Source: Stappia taiwanensis
GTDB lineage: Bacteria > Pseudomonadota > Alphaproteobacteria > Rhizobiales > Stappiaceae
Assembly: GCF_014635285.1 (NCBI RefSeq)
Contig: NZ_BMCR01000002.1
Coordinates: 310,001 to 374,000 of the forward strand
DNA length: 64,000 nucleotides
Reading direction: 5' to 3'
The translations under genes were made by a program, and so were the position numbers. Below are positions 18,101 through 26,212 of the stretch, in pieces (position 1 is the stretch's first letter; every line of letters starts with the position of its first letter). The notes under the pieces are model-generated. The model had not been told where the DNA came from. It searched no databases and saw only the letters and a list, made by a program, of their open reading frames with translations.

Positions 18101-21100
18101 AACGCCACCCTGGGCGACCGCACCGCGCAGTTCGAGACCACTCTCGAAGCCCGCACCGGTGCCCTGGCCGAGACTATCGACAGCCGCGTCGAGGCCATCA
18201 ACGCCACCCTGCGCGACCGCACCACGCATTTCGAGACCACTCTCGAACAGCGCACCGGCTCGCTGGCGGAGACCATCGACAGCCGCACCGAAAAGCTGTC
18301 CGAGGCGCTCAACGCCCGGACCGTTGCCATGGCCGACATCCTGGAGGACCGCTCCGATGCGATCACCCTCCAGCTTTCCACCAAGGTGGCGGAGGTCAGC
18401 GCCTCGCTCGGCAACCGCGCCGAGGAGATCGGCAACAGCCTGTCGGAACGCTCGGAGAGCATCGGCCGGTCGATCGAGATGCATCTGGCCAGCTTCGAGG
18501 GCAAGATCAGCGAGAAGGTCGAACTGGCCGCCACGTCCATGTCGGAGAAGGCCGAGCATCTGGCCGAGACCATGTCGACCGGCACCGAGCGCATCGACCA
18601 GGCTCTGGACGCCCGCGCCCGCCAGATCAGCGAGACGCTGATCGCCCGGACCCGCGAGATCGCCACCGCCTTCGTCGACGGTCAGAACGAGATGTCCCAT
18701 GCCCTCGACGAGCGGCTGACGGACGCTGGCGCGGTGCTGTCGCGCCAGAGCCAGGAACTCACCGAGACCCTGTCCGACCGGATCGCCGAGATCAATGTCT
18801 CGCTCGGCTCCAAGGTGTTCGAGGTCGCCGAGACCCTCGACAACCGTTCGGCGGAGCTGGAACGCATCCTCGCCGAACGGCTGGCGGCGATTTCCGGCAC
18901 CCTCTCCTCGGAGAGCGAGCGGGCACGCCTGATCCTGACCGATGTGCTGACCGAGGCCGGCGGCACGGTCGAGCGCATGTCCGGCATCCTGACCGGCGAA
19001 GGCGACAAGCTGCGTGAGATCGTCGAGACGACCCTCGACAGCGCCACCGAGAAGCTCGGCGGCGAAGGCGCGCGTCTGCGCCAGATCATTCTCGGCTCGG
19101 TCGGCGAAGCGCGCGGCGCGATGCAGAGCGAGAGCGAGAAGGCGGCCGATGCCATCATCCAGGCGCTCAACACCGCCACGGGCTCCCTGTCGAGCGAGAG
19201 CGAGCAGGTCCGCGACCTGTTGTTCTCCGCCATCGGCGAGGCAGCCCGGTCGCTGGCAGCGGAAAGCGAGAAGGCCCGCACCCTGTTCGTCGGCTCCCTG
19301 TCGGAGATGAGCGGTGCGCTTGGCGGCGAAAGCGAAAAGGTTCGCGAGGACCTGACCCGCACCGTCGCCGAGGTGTCCGGCACCCTGACCGCCGAGAGCG
19401 AGCAGGCCCGTGTCGTGCTGGCGCGGACCATGGAGGAGATCCAGAACATCGTTGCCGGCGAGGCCGATGGGGTTCGCTCCAAGGTGGCCGGCGCGGTGCG
19501 CGAGGCGGCCGAGCTTCTGTCCGAGCGCGGCCAGGCGGTCGCCGACGATCTGCTCGCCCGCGCCGATGCGCTCAATCAGGCGCTTGAAGAGCGCACCGGC
19601 ACCCTGTCCGAGCTTGTCGCCACCGATGGCAATGCCCTCGTCAAGGCGATCGAGGCCCGCGCGCAGGATCTCACCGGCCGTGTCGGCGAGGTGCATGACG
19701 CGATCCTTGAGGCCATCACGGTCAAGGGCCGGGATGTGGCCGACAACTTCGCCCGCACCGGTCTCGACGCCACCCGCTCGCTGATGGAGGCTGGCGACCA
19801 GCTGGTTGCGCGCCTCGACGAGCGCAGCAAGTCGGCGGCCGAGATCCTGTCCGGCACCAAGGAGCAGCTCGAAAGCGACATCACCGCTCTGCTCGACCGG
19901 CTGACCCAGTCGAACGCGCTGCTCAGCGATGTGGTGGAGAAGGCCGGGACCAACCTGGGTCAGATCGAGACCTCCCTGTCGCGCAGCGCCGGGGAATTCC
20001 GCACCGCTGTCGACCGCGCCGTTACCGAGACCACCAACTCGACCGGTCTCATCACCGATCAGACCGGCGTGCTGAAGGAGGTGTCGAACACGGTCCTGTC
20101 CGACCTTGCCGCACTGGCAGGCCGGTTCGAGGAGCACGGACGCCAACTCACCGATGCGGCCAAGCATCTGGAAGAGACCAACCGCGACGTGGAAACCCGG
20201 GTGGGCGAGCGCAAGACCGCCATCGAGGAGGTGGCCGACACGCTGCTGGCCAAGACCGAGGCGGTGGACAGCCTGATGCGGACCTTCTCGCAGCAGCTTG
20301 AGACGACGCTCAACGCCGCCGATGACAAGAGCCGCGAAGTGACGCGGATGCTGTCCGCAGCGGCCGAGGCGGCCACGGCGGCCGTCACCGAGCAGTTCGA
20401 GTCCATGCGCATGTCCGCCGGCATTGAAGGGCAGAAGGCCCGCGAGGCCGTCCGGGCAACCCAGGACGAGATCGTCGCGGAGATGTCCAAGACCCTCGCC
20501 GATGCCTCCGAGCGCTTCACCGATGCGACCACGCGCATGCGCGATGTCGCCCACGATGTGCATCGGGAGCTGGAGAAGACGCGCGGCGAGCTGAAGCGCG
20601 GCATTCTCGATCTGCCGGAAGAAGCCGAGCAGTCCGCCTCTGCCCTGCGCAAGGTGGTCAGCGAGCAGGTGCGCGCCTTGAGCGAGCTGTCGGAGATCGT
20701 CGCACGGCAGAGCAATGCCCTCGACACCTCCCGGGCCGGTGAACGGGCCATGGCCTCGACCGGTACGCTTGCCGCACCGCGCGCCGCGCCTGCCGAACCG
20801 GCCCCCCGGCCGGCCGCACCGGCGCCCGCTCAGGCGCCGACACCCCAGTCGGTGCGTGGCGAGCTGCGCCGCACGACCCTGAGCGACTTCGAGCCGGCCA
20901 AGGCGCCGGAGCGGAGCGAGAAGCGTCCGGCGGCCGCGGATCAGGGCCAGCAGGGCAAGGGCTGGGTCAGCGACCTCTTGCGCCGCGCCTCCCAGGACGA
21001 GCAGCCGACGAGCGATGCGGACCAGGCGTCCCCGCGCTCGCCGCTGCAGATGGTGGAATCGTTGAACTCCCTGTCGATCGACATCGCCCGGGCCATCGAT

Positions 21101-21391
21101 CACGAGACCTTCATCGACCTGTGGGACCGCTACAAGCAGGGTGAGCGTCACGTCTTCACCCGCCGGCTCTACACCCTGCAGGGGCAGCAGACCTTCGATG
21201 AGATCCGCCAGAAATACGCGCGCGACGCGGAATTCCGGGGGGCCGTCGACCGCTACCTGAAGGACTTCGAGCAGCTCCTGTCGCAGGTCTCGCGCAATGA
21301 CCGGGACAACGTCATGAGCCAGACCTACCTGACCTCCGACACGGGCAAGGTCTACACCATGCTGGCCCACGCCAGCGGGCGTCTCGACTGA
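15167..21391 (+). CDS. gpr: Growth pole ring protein homologue (GPR/RgsE), giant coiled-coil membrane protein
   Basis: 2,074 residues from the ATG at 15167 (MANPPKVKD; purine-rich site upstream). Order of parts: a charged N terminus of about 95 residues; two membrane spans at about 108-128 and 148-175; about 1,850 residues of helical repeats rich in Glu, Thr and Ser; a proline/alanine linker near 1865-1900; and a compact C-terminal domain (SIDIARAIDHETFIDLWDRY ... SQTYLTSDTGKVYTMLAHA). Exact tandem periods of 22 residues (about 419-580) and 33 residues (about 871-1045) are visible. This matches the Agrobacterium Growth Pole Ring protein (about 2,100 residues, apolipoprotein-like repeats) and Sinorhizobium RgsE, which form a ring at the growing pole and are needed for polar growth and rod shape. 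A strong terminator follows. The identification is by architecture and recall, not a search. Confidence 0.85.
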   Translation: MANPPKVKDPAEAALSAVEEALKIDFGDTDGSDGDSVATASAETKARPEATGGKPLPTPANGDTPEAEGSGPARRRGRGGGRPTSAANDDRRTIGNLIYALQRRPSAAPFWFALALTVIWGGLGGRLALSAYSGDIAAISSFDDLVAAPFLVLSGVAILVPILFFWIMALMIWRAQEMRIVARGMTEVALRLAEPEDVAKESILSVGQAIRREVAAMGDGIERAIARASELEVLVHNEVSSLERSYNDNELKIRSLIEELVTQREAVVSNADRVRDSITGAHESLAAQLTSTSEKIGTIADTATERLTVAIDGRVGDLTATVDSRVREITETFNTAGGQLIENLASHGESYVERLTSTGQNLVDTMNSTGTLFAETLDSRGTEINDRFAATASEFVETLTARGTQINDTLAKTGDTVVETLSGRGEEITTAIATTGTSIIDTLSGRGDEITTAIATTGDSIVSTLSGRGEEITTSIASTGGSIVATLSERGEEITSTIASTGDSIVKTLSGRGEEITSSIATTGGSIVTTLSERGEEITSTIASTGGSIVETLSQRGTEITEALTLTGTTVGDTIAQRGDEITANLSLTSGKLIDTITTRTEGLLSTLDERVTGLDASLATTGDRVVESISLRGQEVTDTISVKGAEIVDTLSSRTNEVAEILRGTGESIVVDLSLRGGEIASKLDETAGSLSETITVRGTELADRLGSVGEKIHQAISVNGEALDSRLEQRNREMATLIDSQTSSFRETLETAAASLNTSLEKHTSSFALTLSETGTELAHLIGSRGERVAGELTAIGDKLDSTLGARGASLQEGLSGHLQRMEFLIDERGTSLVSSFEQRTADLGETLDGRIESLNTTFDLRASALGETLDTRIDTISATLGDSTARFEASFDERAGTLASTIDSRIETITTALGDRTAQFETSLDARAGTLASTIDSRIEAINTTLGDRTTQFETTLEARTGALAETIDSRVEAINATLGDRTAQFETTLEARTGALAETIDSRVEAINATLRDRTTHFETTLEQRTGSLAETIDSRTEKLSEALNARTVAMADILEDRSDAITLQLSTKVAEVSASLGNRAEEIGNSLSERSESIGRSIEMHLASFEGKISEKVELAATSMSEKAEHLAETMSTGTERIDQALDARARQISETLIARTREIATAFVDGQNEMSHALDERLTDAGAVLSRQSQELTETLSDRIAEINVSLGSKVFEVAETLDNRSAELERILAERLAAISGTLSSESERARLILTDVLTEAGGTVERMSGILTGEGDKLREIVETTLDSATEKLGGEGARLRQIILGSVGEARGAMQSESEKAADAIIQALNTATGSLSSESEQVRDLLFSAIGEAARSLAAESEKARTLFVGSLSEMSGALGGESEKVREDLTRTVAEVSGTLTAESEQARVVLARTMEEIQNIVAGEADGVRSKVAGAVREAAELLSERGQAVADDLLARADALNQALEERTGTLSELVATDGNALVKAIEARAQDLTGRVGEVHDAILEAITVKGRDVADNFARTGLDATRSLMEAGDQLVARLDERSKSAAEILSGTKEQLESDITALLDRLTQSNALLSDVVEKAGTNLGQIETSLSRSAGEFRTAVDRAVTETTNSTGLITDQTGVLKEVSNTVLSDLAALAGRFEEHGRQLTDAAKHLEETNRDVETRVGERKTAIEEVADTLLAKTEAVDSLMRTFSQQLETTLNAADDKSREVTRMLSAAAEAATAAVTEQFESMRMSAGIEGQKAREAVRATQDEIVAEMSKTLADASERFTDATTRMRDVAHDVHRELEKTRGELKRGILDLPEEAEQSASALRKVVSEQVRALSELSEIVARQSNALDTSRAGERAMASTGTLAAPRAAPAEPAPRPAAPAPAQAPTPQSVRGELRRTTLSDFEPAKAPERSEKRPAAADQGQQGKGWVSDLLRRASQDEQPTSDADQASPRSPLQMVESLNSLSIDIARAIDHETFIDLWDRYKQGERHVFTRRLYTLQGQQTFDEIRQKYARDAEFRGAVDRYLKDFEQLLSQVSRNDRDNVMSQTYLTSDTGKVYTMLAHASGRLD
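16424..16885 (+). repeat. 66-bp tandem repeats inside gpr (22-residue units)
   Basis: Units beginning ACCCTGTCGGG or ACCTTGTCC recur at 16424, 16490, 16556, 16622, 16688, 16754 and 16820, exactly 66 bases apart. Each encodes 22 residues of the form TLSGRGEEITT plus AIATTGTSIID. DNA identity between alternate units is high, suggesting recent duplication or gene conversion. Confidence 0.93.
17714..18373 (+). repeat. 99-bp tandem repeats inside gpr (33-residue units)
   Basis: Landmark sequences (CTCGAC/ATCGACAGCCG) recur at 17780, 17879, 17978, 18077, 18176 and 18275, exactly 99 bases apart. A preceding unit at 17714 is 66 bases from the first, showing the change of period inside the array. Each 99-base unit encodes three 11-residue segments such as TIDSRVEAINA, TLGDRTAQFET and TLEARTGALAE. 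The right boundary is approximate. Confidence 0.9.
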
Positions 21392-21464
21392 TCGTCCTCC
21401 CCCCTGCCGCCCCTCATCGGGCGGCAGGGCAAGACAACGGCCTTCCCTCGGGAGGTCACCAATA

Positions 21465-21501
21465 GAAAAAGCCCCGCCGCAGCCAGCGGCGGGGCTTTTT
21501 C
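21465..21501. terminator. Bidirectional terminator between gpr and the Mla-type operon
   Basis: A perfect 16-base stem GAAAAAGCCCCGCCGC (21465-21480) / GCGGCGGGGCTTTTTC (21486-21501) with loop AGCCA. It has an A run on the left and a T run on the right, so it can end transcription from both convergent units. Confidence 0.95.
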
Positions 21502-21689
21502 ATGTCGTTGACTTGTCGCGCACGAGGGCGATGCTGCGGCGCCCCTCCCGACGTCATCCCATCCCCCGAGCCGGGATCGGAGAGCGTCAGAGCCACAGAG
21601 CTCCCTGCCGCCCCGCGCAAGAGGGGCGCCGGGCGAAGCTGGTCTTCGTCAATCAACTGCGGCAGTCTTGATGGAGCGCGGCGCGCGGC

Positions 21690-22274
21690 TCAGACCTTGG
21701 TGAGAACCCAGGCGGTCATTTCGCGCACCACACGGTCGGCGGCCACGTTCATCGCCTCGACCGCCTTGCGCACATCGGTGCCGGAGGCCGGAACCTCGGC
21801 GCGGAACACGCGGCTGGCGCGGGTGCGGCCATTGCGGTCGTTCACGAGCCGGGCCATCACCTCGACCACCGCCCGTTCCGCGCCGTCGATGCGCAGTTCG
21901 AAGGCGCGCAGGTCGGTCTGAAGCTGATAATCGATCAGGAGCCCTTCACCGGGCAGGCCGACGCCGCGCAGACCGCCGGTGTTCTCCAGCGCCTGAACAA
22001 GCTTGGCCTGCACCACCTTCGGCAGGGTGTCGGTCCAGGCGGCTTTCGGGAAATAGGTGTAGACCGGTCCGGCATCGACCACGGCGATGGAACTGGTGTC
22101 GAGCGACTGCAGGGCGCGCGGCTCGGGAACCAGGACCTGACGGCTGGTTGTCCGGCCCCGGAGCTGTTCGCCGGTCGGCGTGGTCAAGCCATAGAGCGCG
22201 TCCGGTGTGCTACTGGCACACCCGGTCAGGGCCAGAAGTCCTGCGACAACGAAAGCCCGGGTCAGATCCGCCAT
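21690..22274 (-). CDS. ABC transport auxiliary lipoprotein (PqiC/MlaD-associated type)
   Basis: 194 residues from ATG 22274. A lipoprotein signal peptide with lipobox LALTGC puts Cys19 at the mature N terminus. The rest matches the ABC-type transport auxiliary component family (PqiC-like): LVPEPRALQSLDTSSIAV, a YFPKAAWTDTLPKVVQAKL segment and VAADRVVREMTAWV at the end. Such lipoproteins sit in the outer membrane or periplasm and accompany MCE transporters. It is the last gene of the mlaE-mlaF-mlaD group, 159 bases after mlaD. An upstream in-frame ATG at 22316 is possible but would bury the signal peptide. Confidence 0.85.
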   Translation of the reverse strand: MADLTRAFVVAGLLALTGCASSTPDALYGLTTPTGEQLRGRTTSRQVLVPEPRALQSLDTSSIAVVDAGPVYTYFPKAAWTDTLPKVVQAKLVQALENTGGLRGVGLPGEGLLIDYQLQTDLRAFELRIDGAERAVVEVMARLVNDRNGRTRASRVFRAEVPASGTDVRKAVEAMNVAADRVVREMTAWVLTKV

Positions 22275-22433
22275 CCGGCGCGCCCCGATCCCCGTCTTGC
22301 CAGCCCCATTTGCCATTCTATGCACCACCCCAACCCGAGAATCGCCCCGCGGTGACAACGGACCGAGCGGCAACGGGGCTTTGTAGCAACATTGAAAAGG
22401 CGCCAACAACCCCCAGTCGCCCCCGCCCCTGCA

Positions 22434-24083
22434 TTATCGACGCTGCGCGCCGCCAAATGTCGGCTTATCCGGCCCGCCAAAGATCACCCGCTGCGGATTG
22501 CGGTCGAGATTGGAGACCGTGCGCTGGATTTCCACCAGCGTGCGGTTGAGCTGGGACATGGCGGCCGTGAAGTCGGCCGAGCCCCGCTGGGTGAACTTCT
22601 GCAAGCCCGCCGTGATCGGCCCCACGCGCTCCGCCAGCACATCGGCCACCTGGCGCACCGAGGCCGCCGCTTTGGTCGCCTCGGCGATGAAGCCCTCGCC
22701 ATCGCCATCGACCATCACGCCAACCTTGTCGATGATCCCCTGGATACGGGTTCCGCTGGCATTCAGCTTGGCGGCCAGGTCCTTGGCGTCGGTCATGATC
22801 TGATCGATCTCCGGACCGCGTCCCTTGAGGCTGCGTGAGAACTCCGTGGCATTCGCCACCGCTTCAGACGCATTATCGATGGCGCCGGTAATCTTCTCCG
22901 TGCGCCCGGCAATGCCTGCGGTCAACTGGTCGACCGAGGCGATCACGTTGCTGACCTTGGCCGGATCGACGGCCTCCAGAATACCGTTGACGCTCTCCAC
23001 GGTGCTCACCAGCTGTTCGCTGACGACCTTGGCGTCCTCGATGACCTCCTTGACCGTCTCTTTCTCTTCGACGGCAAGCTGGGTGACCTGTTCGATGTTG
23101 GCCATGGTCTCCGACGTCGAAACGACCAGTTGGTCGATATCGGCGGAGCGATCTTCCAGCACCTTGGCGAAGGCCGCGACCCCATCGACGATCTCGCTGA
23201 TCGACTGCGGCTCGACCGCCGCGATCACCTGATCGAATTCCTTGAGGCTCTGATTCAGGCCTCGGGTGAATTTCTCCAGATCGGCGCCGGCGGCCTCCGC
23301 GGTCTTGAGCAACTCGGTCAGCCCATCGGCCGCGCCGGCGACCTTGTGCGTTATCTCCGCCGCGTCATTGACGATGCTGGTCACCTTCTCCGGCGGCACC
23401 GCGTCGACAACCGCCGTGGCACTGTCCACCAGCCCTTCCAGCCGCCCGGACAGACGGGTCAGCGCTTCGCCGGTGCTGGCGACGCTGCTCATGAAATTCT
23501 CGACCCCGTCCGAATTCTTGGCCAGTGCGTCGGAGAAGATCCGCGCGTTGGTCATGATCTTGTCCACGTCGTCGCGGTTCTCGTTGACGATGGTCTCCAC
23601 CGCCGCGAGCATGGAATCCGCCCGGCCGAGAATGTCCCGGGCGCCTTCGACGATATCCTCGAAGGCGGAGCGATCAGCATAGATCACCGGCGGCTCTTCG
23701 GCCTCCGGATCGAGCAGCAGCGGCGCGGACAGCGAACCGCCGGACAGTTCCACATAGGCAATGCCGGACAGGGTGGCGAAGCCGAGGGTGGCCTTGACGT
23801 CCTTGCGCAGCGGTGTCGTCGGGCTGACCCGAATGGTGGCGACCACAACGCTCGGGTCCTTCGGATCGAAGCCGAGATTGCCCACATCGCCCACCTTGAT
23901 GCCGTTGAACAGCACCTGTCCGCCGACTGAAAGACCCGTCACCGCGCCAGGAAAGATCACCTTGACCGGCAGGGCCCGCGGCCCTTCCGCCCGGCTGCCG
24001 AGCCAATAGATGAACGCGAAGCCGACGAACAGGGTGACGAAGACAAAAGCGCCAATGACGACGTAATTTGCGCGGGTTTCCAT
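22434..24083 (-). CDS. mlaD: MCE-domain substrate-binding protein (MlaD-like)
   Basis: 549 residues. One N-terminal anchor (VVIGAFVFVTLFVGFAFIYWL, residues 8-28), then an MCE domain (about 40-120: VKVIFPGAVTGLSVGGQVLF ... ATLSGIAYVELSGG), then about 400 residues of helical, coiled-coil-like sequence (LEKFTRGLNQSLKEFDQV). MlaD-type proteins hold phospholipid in the periplasm and pass it between the inner membrane transporter and partners; long helical extensions can form tunnels. It is larger than E. coli MlaD (about 180 residues), resembling the long alphaproteobacterial form. The gene follows mlaF by 18 bases. Confidence 0.92.
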   Translation of the reverse strand: METRANYVVIGAFVFVTLFVGFAFIYWLGSRAEGPRALPVKVIFPGAVTGLSVGGQVLFNGIKVGDVGNLGFDPKDPSVVVATIRVSPTTPLRKDVKATLGFATLSGIAYVELSGGSLSAPLLLDPEAEEPPVIYADRSAFEDIVEGARDILGRADSMLAAVETIVNENRDDVDKIMTNARIFSDALAKNSDGVENFMSSVASTGEALTRLSGRLEGLVDSATAVVDAVPPEKVTSIVNDAAEITHKVAGAADGLTELLKTAEAAGADLEKFTRGLNQSLKEFDQVIAAVEPQSISEIVDGVAAFAKVLEDRSADIDQLVVSTSETMANIEQVTQLAVEEKETVKEVIEDAKVVSEQLVSTVESVNGILEAVDPAKVSNVIASVDQLTAGIAGRTEKITGAIDNASEAVANATEFSRSLKGRGPEIDQIMTDAKDLAAKLNASGTRIQGIIDKVGVMVDGDGEGFIAEATKAAASVRQVADVLAERVGPITAGLQKFTQRGSADFTAAMSQLNRTLVEIQRTVSNLDRNPQRVIFGGPDKPTFGGAQRR

Positions 24084-24101
24084 TCTGACCTCGATTGATG
24101 C

Positions 24102-24905
24102 CTATACCCGACGCAAGGCACGTTCGCCGTTGAAGTAGGACTGGACCCAGGCATTGTCGAAACGCATCAGCTCCTCGATCGTACCGGTTCGCAGAACTTT
24201 CTTTTCTCCTAATACCGCGACGCGATCGCAAATGGAATGCAAGCTGTCCAGGTCATGGGTGACCATGTAGACCGTCAGACCCAGCGTCTCCCGCAGTTTC
24301 AGGATCAGGGCGTCGAAGGACGCCGCACCGATCGGATCGAGCCCGGCGGTCGGCTCGTCCAGAAACACCAGCTCCGGATCGAGCGCCAGCGAGCGGGCGA
24401 GACTGGCCCGCTTGATCATGCCGCCCGACAGTTCGGAGGGAAATTTTTCGGCGGCACTGCGCGGCAGACCGACCATCTCCAGCTTGAGAAGCGCCAACTC
24501 ATCCATCAGCCGTTCGGACATGCGCATGTGTTCGCGCATCGGCACCTGGATGTTCTGCCGCACATTGAGTGAGGAAAACAGCGCCCCTTGCTGGAACAGC
24601 ACGCCCCAGCGCCGCTCTACGGCCAGCCGCTCCTCCGGCCCGGCGTCCCGCAGGTTGACGCCGAACACCTCGATGTCGCCGGCCCGGCGCGGCGTCAGCC
24701 CGAGGATCGCACGCATCAGCACTGACTTGCCCGTCCCCGACCCGCCGACGAAGCCGAGGATTTCCCGCTTGCGCACGTCGAGATCGAGATCTTTCAGCAC
24801 CAGCACCGGCCCGAAACCGACGGTGACGCCCCGCGCGCGCAGGATCACATCGTCGTCGGAACGGCTCTGGGCGTGTGTCAGCGGATCGTTCAGTGGATTG
24901 GCCAT
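24102..24905 (-). CDS. mlaF: MlaF-like ABC ATPase
   Basis: 267 residues. Walker A GGSGTGKS at residues 54-61, Q-loop in LFQQGALFSSL, signature LSGGM (in FPSELSGGMIKRASL), Walker B LVFLDEPTAGLDP, and the switch histidine in VTHDLDSL. The GALFSSLNVRQNI and ELSGGMIKR segments are typical of the Mla/Mkl subfamily. It powers phospholipid transport with the permease encoded 3 bases upstream on the transcript and the MCE protein downstream. Confidence 0.94.
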   Translation of the reverse strand: MANPLNDPLTHAQSRSDDDVILRARGVTVGFGPVLVLKDLDLDVRKREILGFVGGSGTGKSVLMRAILGLTPRRAGDIEVFGVNLRDAGPEERLAVERRWGVLFQQGALFSSLNVRQNIQVPMREHMRMSERLMDELALLKLEMVGLPRSAAEKFPSELSGGMIKRASLARSLALDPELVFLDEPTAGLDPIGAASFDALILKLRETLGLTVYMVTHDLDSLHSICDRVAVLGEKKVLRTGTIEELMRFDNAWVQSYFNGERALRRV

Positions 24906-24908
24906 CTG

Positions 24909-26054
24909 TCAGATCCCGATCGAGGAGAAGAAAATCGCGAAGAGACCATCGACGACGATCACCATGAAGATTGCCTTCACCACCGACAAGGTGGTGTGAC
25001 GGCCCAGCGATTCGGCCGATCCAGAGACTTTCATGCCCTCCACGCAAGCAACAAGGCCGATGATCAGCGCCATGAACGGGGCCTTCACCAACCCGACCAG
25101 CAGCGTGTCGGTGGAGACCGCCACCTGCATCAGGTCGATGAACACGCGCGGCGGAATGTCGAGATAGAGCCAGCTCACCAGTCCGGCGCCGAACAGCGCG
25201 GCGAGGTCGGACAGGAAGGTCAGCACCGGCAGCGCCAGGATCAGCGCCAGCAGGCGCGGGATCACCAGCACCTCGGTCACATGCAGGCCGATGACATGCA
25301 GCGCGTCGATTTCCTCGCGCATTTTCATCGACCCCAGTTCGGCGGTGAAGGCCGAACCGGAGCGGCCGGCCACCATGATCGCCGTCAGAATCACGCCGAT
25401 CTCACGCAGGACGAGGACACCGGCTAGGTCGACCACGTAGATATCGGCACCGAATTGCTTGAGGTAGAACCCGCCCTGCTGCGAGATGATCGCGCCGATC
25501 AGGAAGCTCATCAGCATGACGATTGGCACCGCGCCGATGCAGGAGCGGTCGAACTGGTTGGCGACCGACTTCAGCCGCAGGCAGCGCGGTCGCACGAATA
25601 CCCCCGACAGCACCGTCACCATCGAGCCGACGATGTGCAGCACCGCGACCGCATCCTTGCAGATCTCAACCACCTGCCGGCCGGTCATCTCCAGCACACG
25701 TACCAGTGACAGCGGATGGCGTTCGGGCACCCATTCCGGCGGGTGGTGCTGCTCCACTTCGGTCAGCAGCGCCCGGTAGGAGCCTTCCAACCCGGTGACG
25801 ACCACGCGGCTGCCGTGAAATTCCAGTTCCGCCTGCAACCGGTGCAGCAGCCAGGCGCCGGCCGTGTCGAGGCCGTTCAGCCGCGACAGGTCGAGAATCA
25901 CCTTGGCTGTATGCGGCATGGCAAGATCGGCCAGCGCCGCTTCCAGAACCTCGCTGTGAAAAATTGTCCAGGGACCTTCGGCGACGACGCGGCTGGTCTG
26001 CGCATCGCCGGAAACGCTCAGTCTTGGTAGATCTTGTGCCGCATGGATCGTCAT
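24909..26054 (-). CDS. mlaE: MlaE-family permease with fused N-terminal STAS domain
   Basis: 381 residues from ATG 26054 (MTIHAAQDLPRL). Residues 1-100 form a STAS domain (VILDLSRLNGLDTAGAWLLH), the counterpart of the separate MlaB protein of E. coli. The remainder is an MlaE permease with about five or six spans, and includes the family's LREIGVILTAIMVAGRSGSAF and ELGSMKMREEIDALHVIG coupling region. First gene of the operon mlaE-mlaF-mlaD-lipoprotein and divergent from dgcN. It belongs to the inner membrane system that keeps outer membrane lipid asymmetry or, in some bacteria, imports sterols or other lipids. Direction and substrate cannot be read here. Confidence 0.92.
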   Translation of the reverse strand: MTIHAAQDLPRLSVSGDAQTSRVVAEGPWTIFHSEVLEAALADLAMPHTAKVILDLSRLNGLDTAGAWLLHRLQAELEFHGSRVVVTGLEGSYRALLTEVEQHHPPEWVPERHPLSLVRVLEMTGRQVVEICKDAVAVLHIVGSMVTVLSGVFVRPRCLRLKSVANQFDRSCIGAVPIVMLMSFLIGAIISQQGGFYLKQFGADIYVVDLAGVLVLREIGVILTAIMVAGRSGSAFTAELGSMKMREEIDALHVIGLHVTEVLVIPRLLALILALPVLTFLSDLAALFGAGLVSWLYLDIPPRVFIDLMQVAVSTDTLLVGLVKAPFMALIIGLVACVEGMKVSGSAESLGRHTTLSVVKAIFMVIVVDGLFAIFFSSIGI

Positions 26055-26212
26055 GACTGTCTTGCGTCGCCTCTTGCCGGCCATCCCGAAGGCCACGTAT
26101 ACCTTGCAGCCGCTGCCAGCGTCCAGATTGGCGGTACCTTCTGCCCGGCAAGGCGGCAACAGACCCGCTGCGACCGGAAACGGAACACATTCAATCGCTC
26201 AAGGAGCCTTCG

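Noticed and set aside
16424-18373. CRISPR array or mobile repeat
   Set aside because: The repeats are in-frame codon repeats of 66 and 99 bases without spacers, inside one long gene.
15209-21370. A 2,053-codon open frame on the strand opposite the gpr homologue, and an 816-codon one at 16216-18666
   Set aside because: They are shadows of the highly repetitive, GC-rich gpr coding sequence: the antisense protein is low complexity (Gly/Asp/Gln or Ser/Arg rich), mirrors the same repeat period, and has no ribosome site or family motif.
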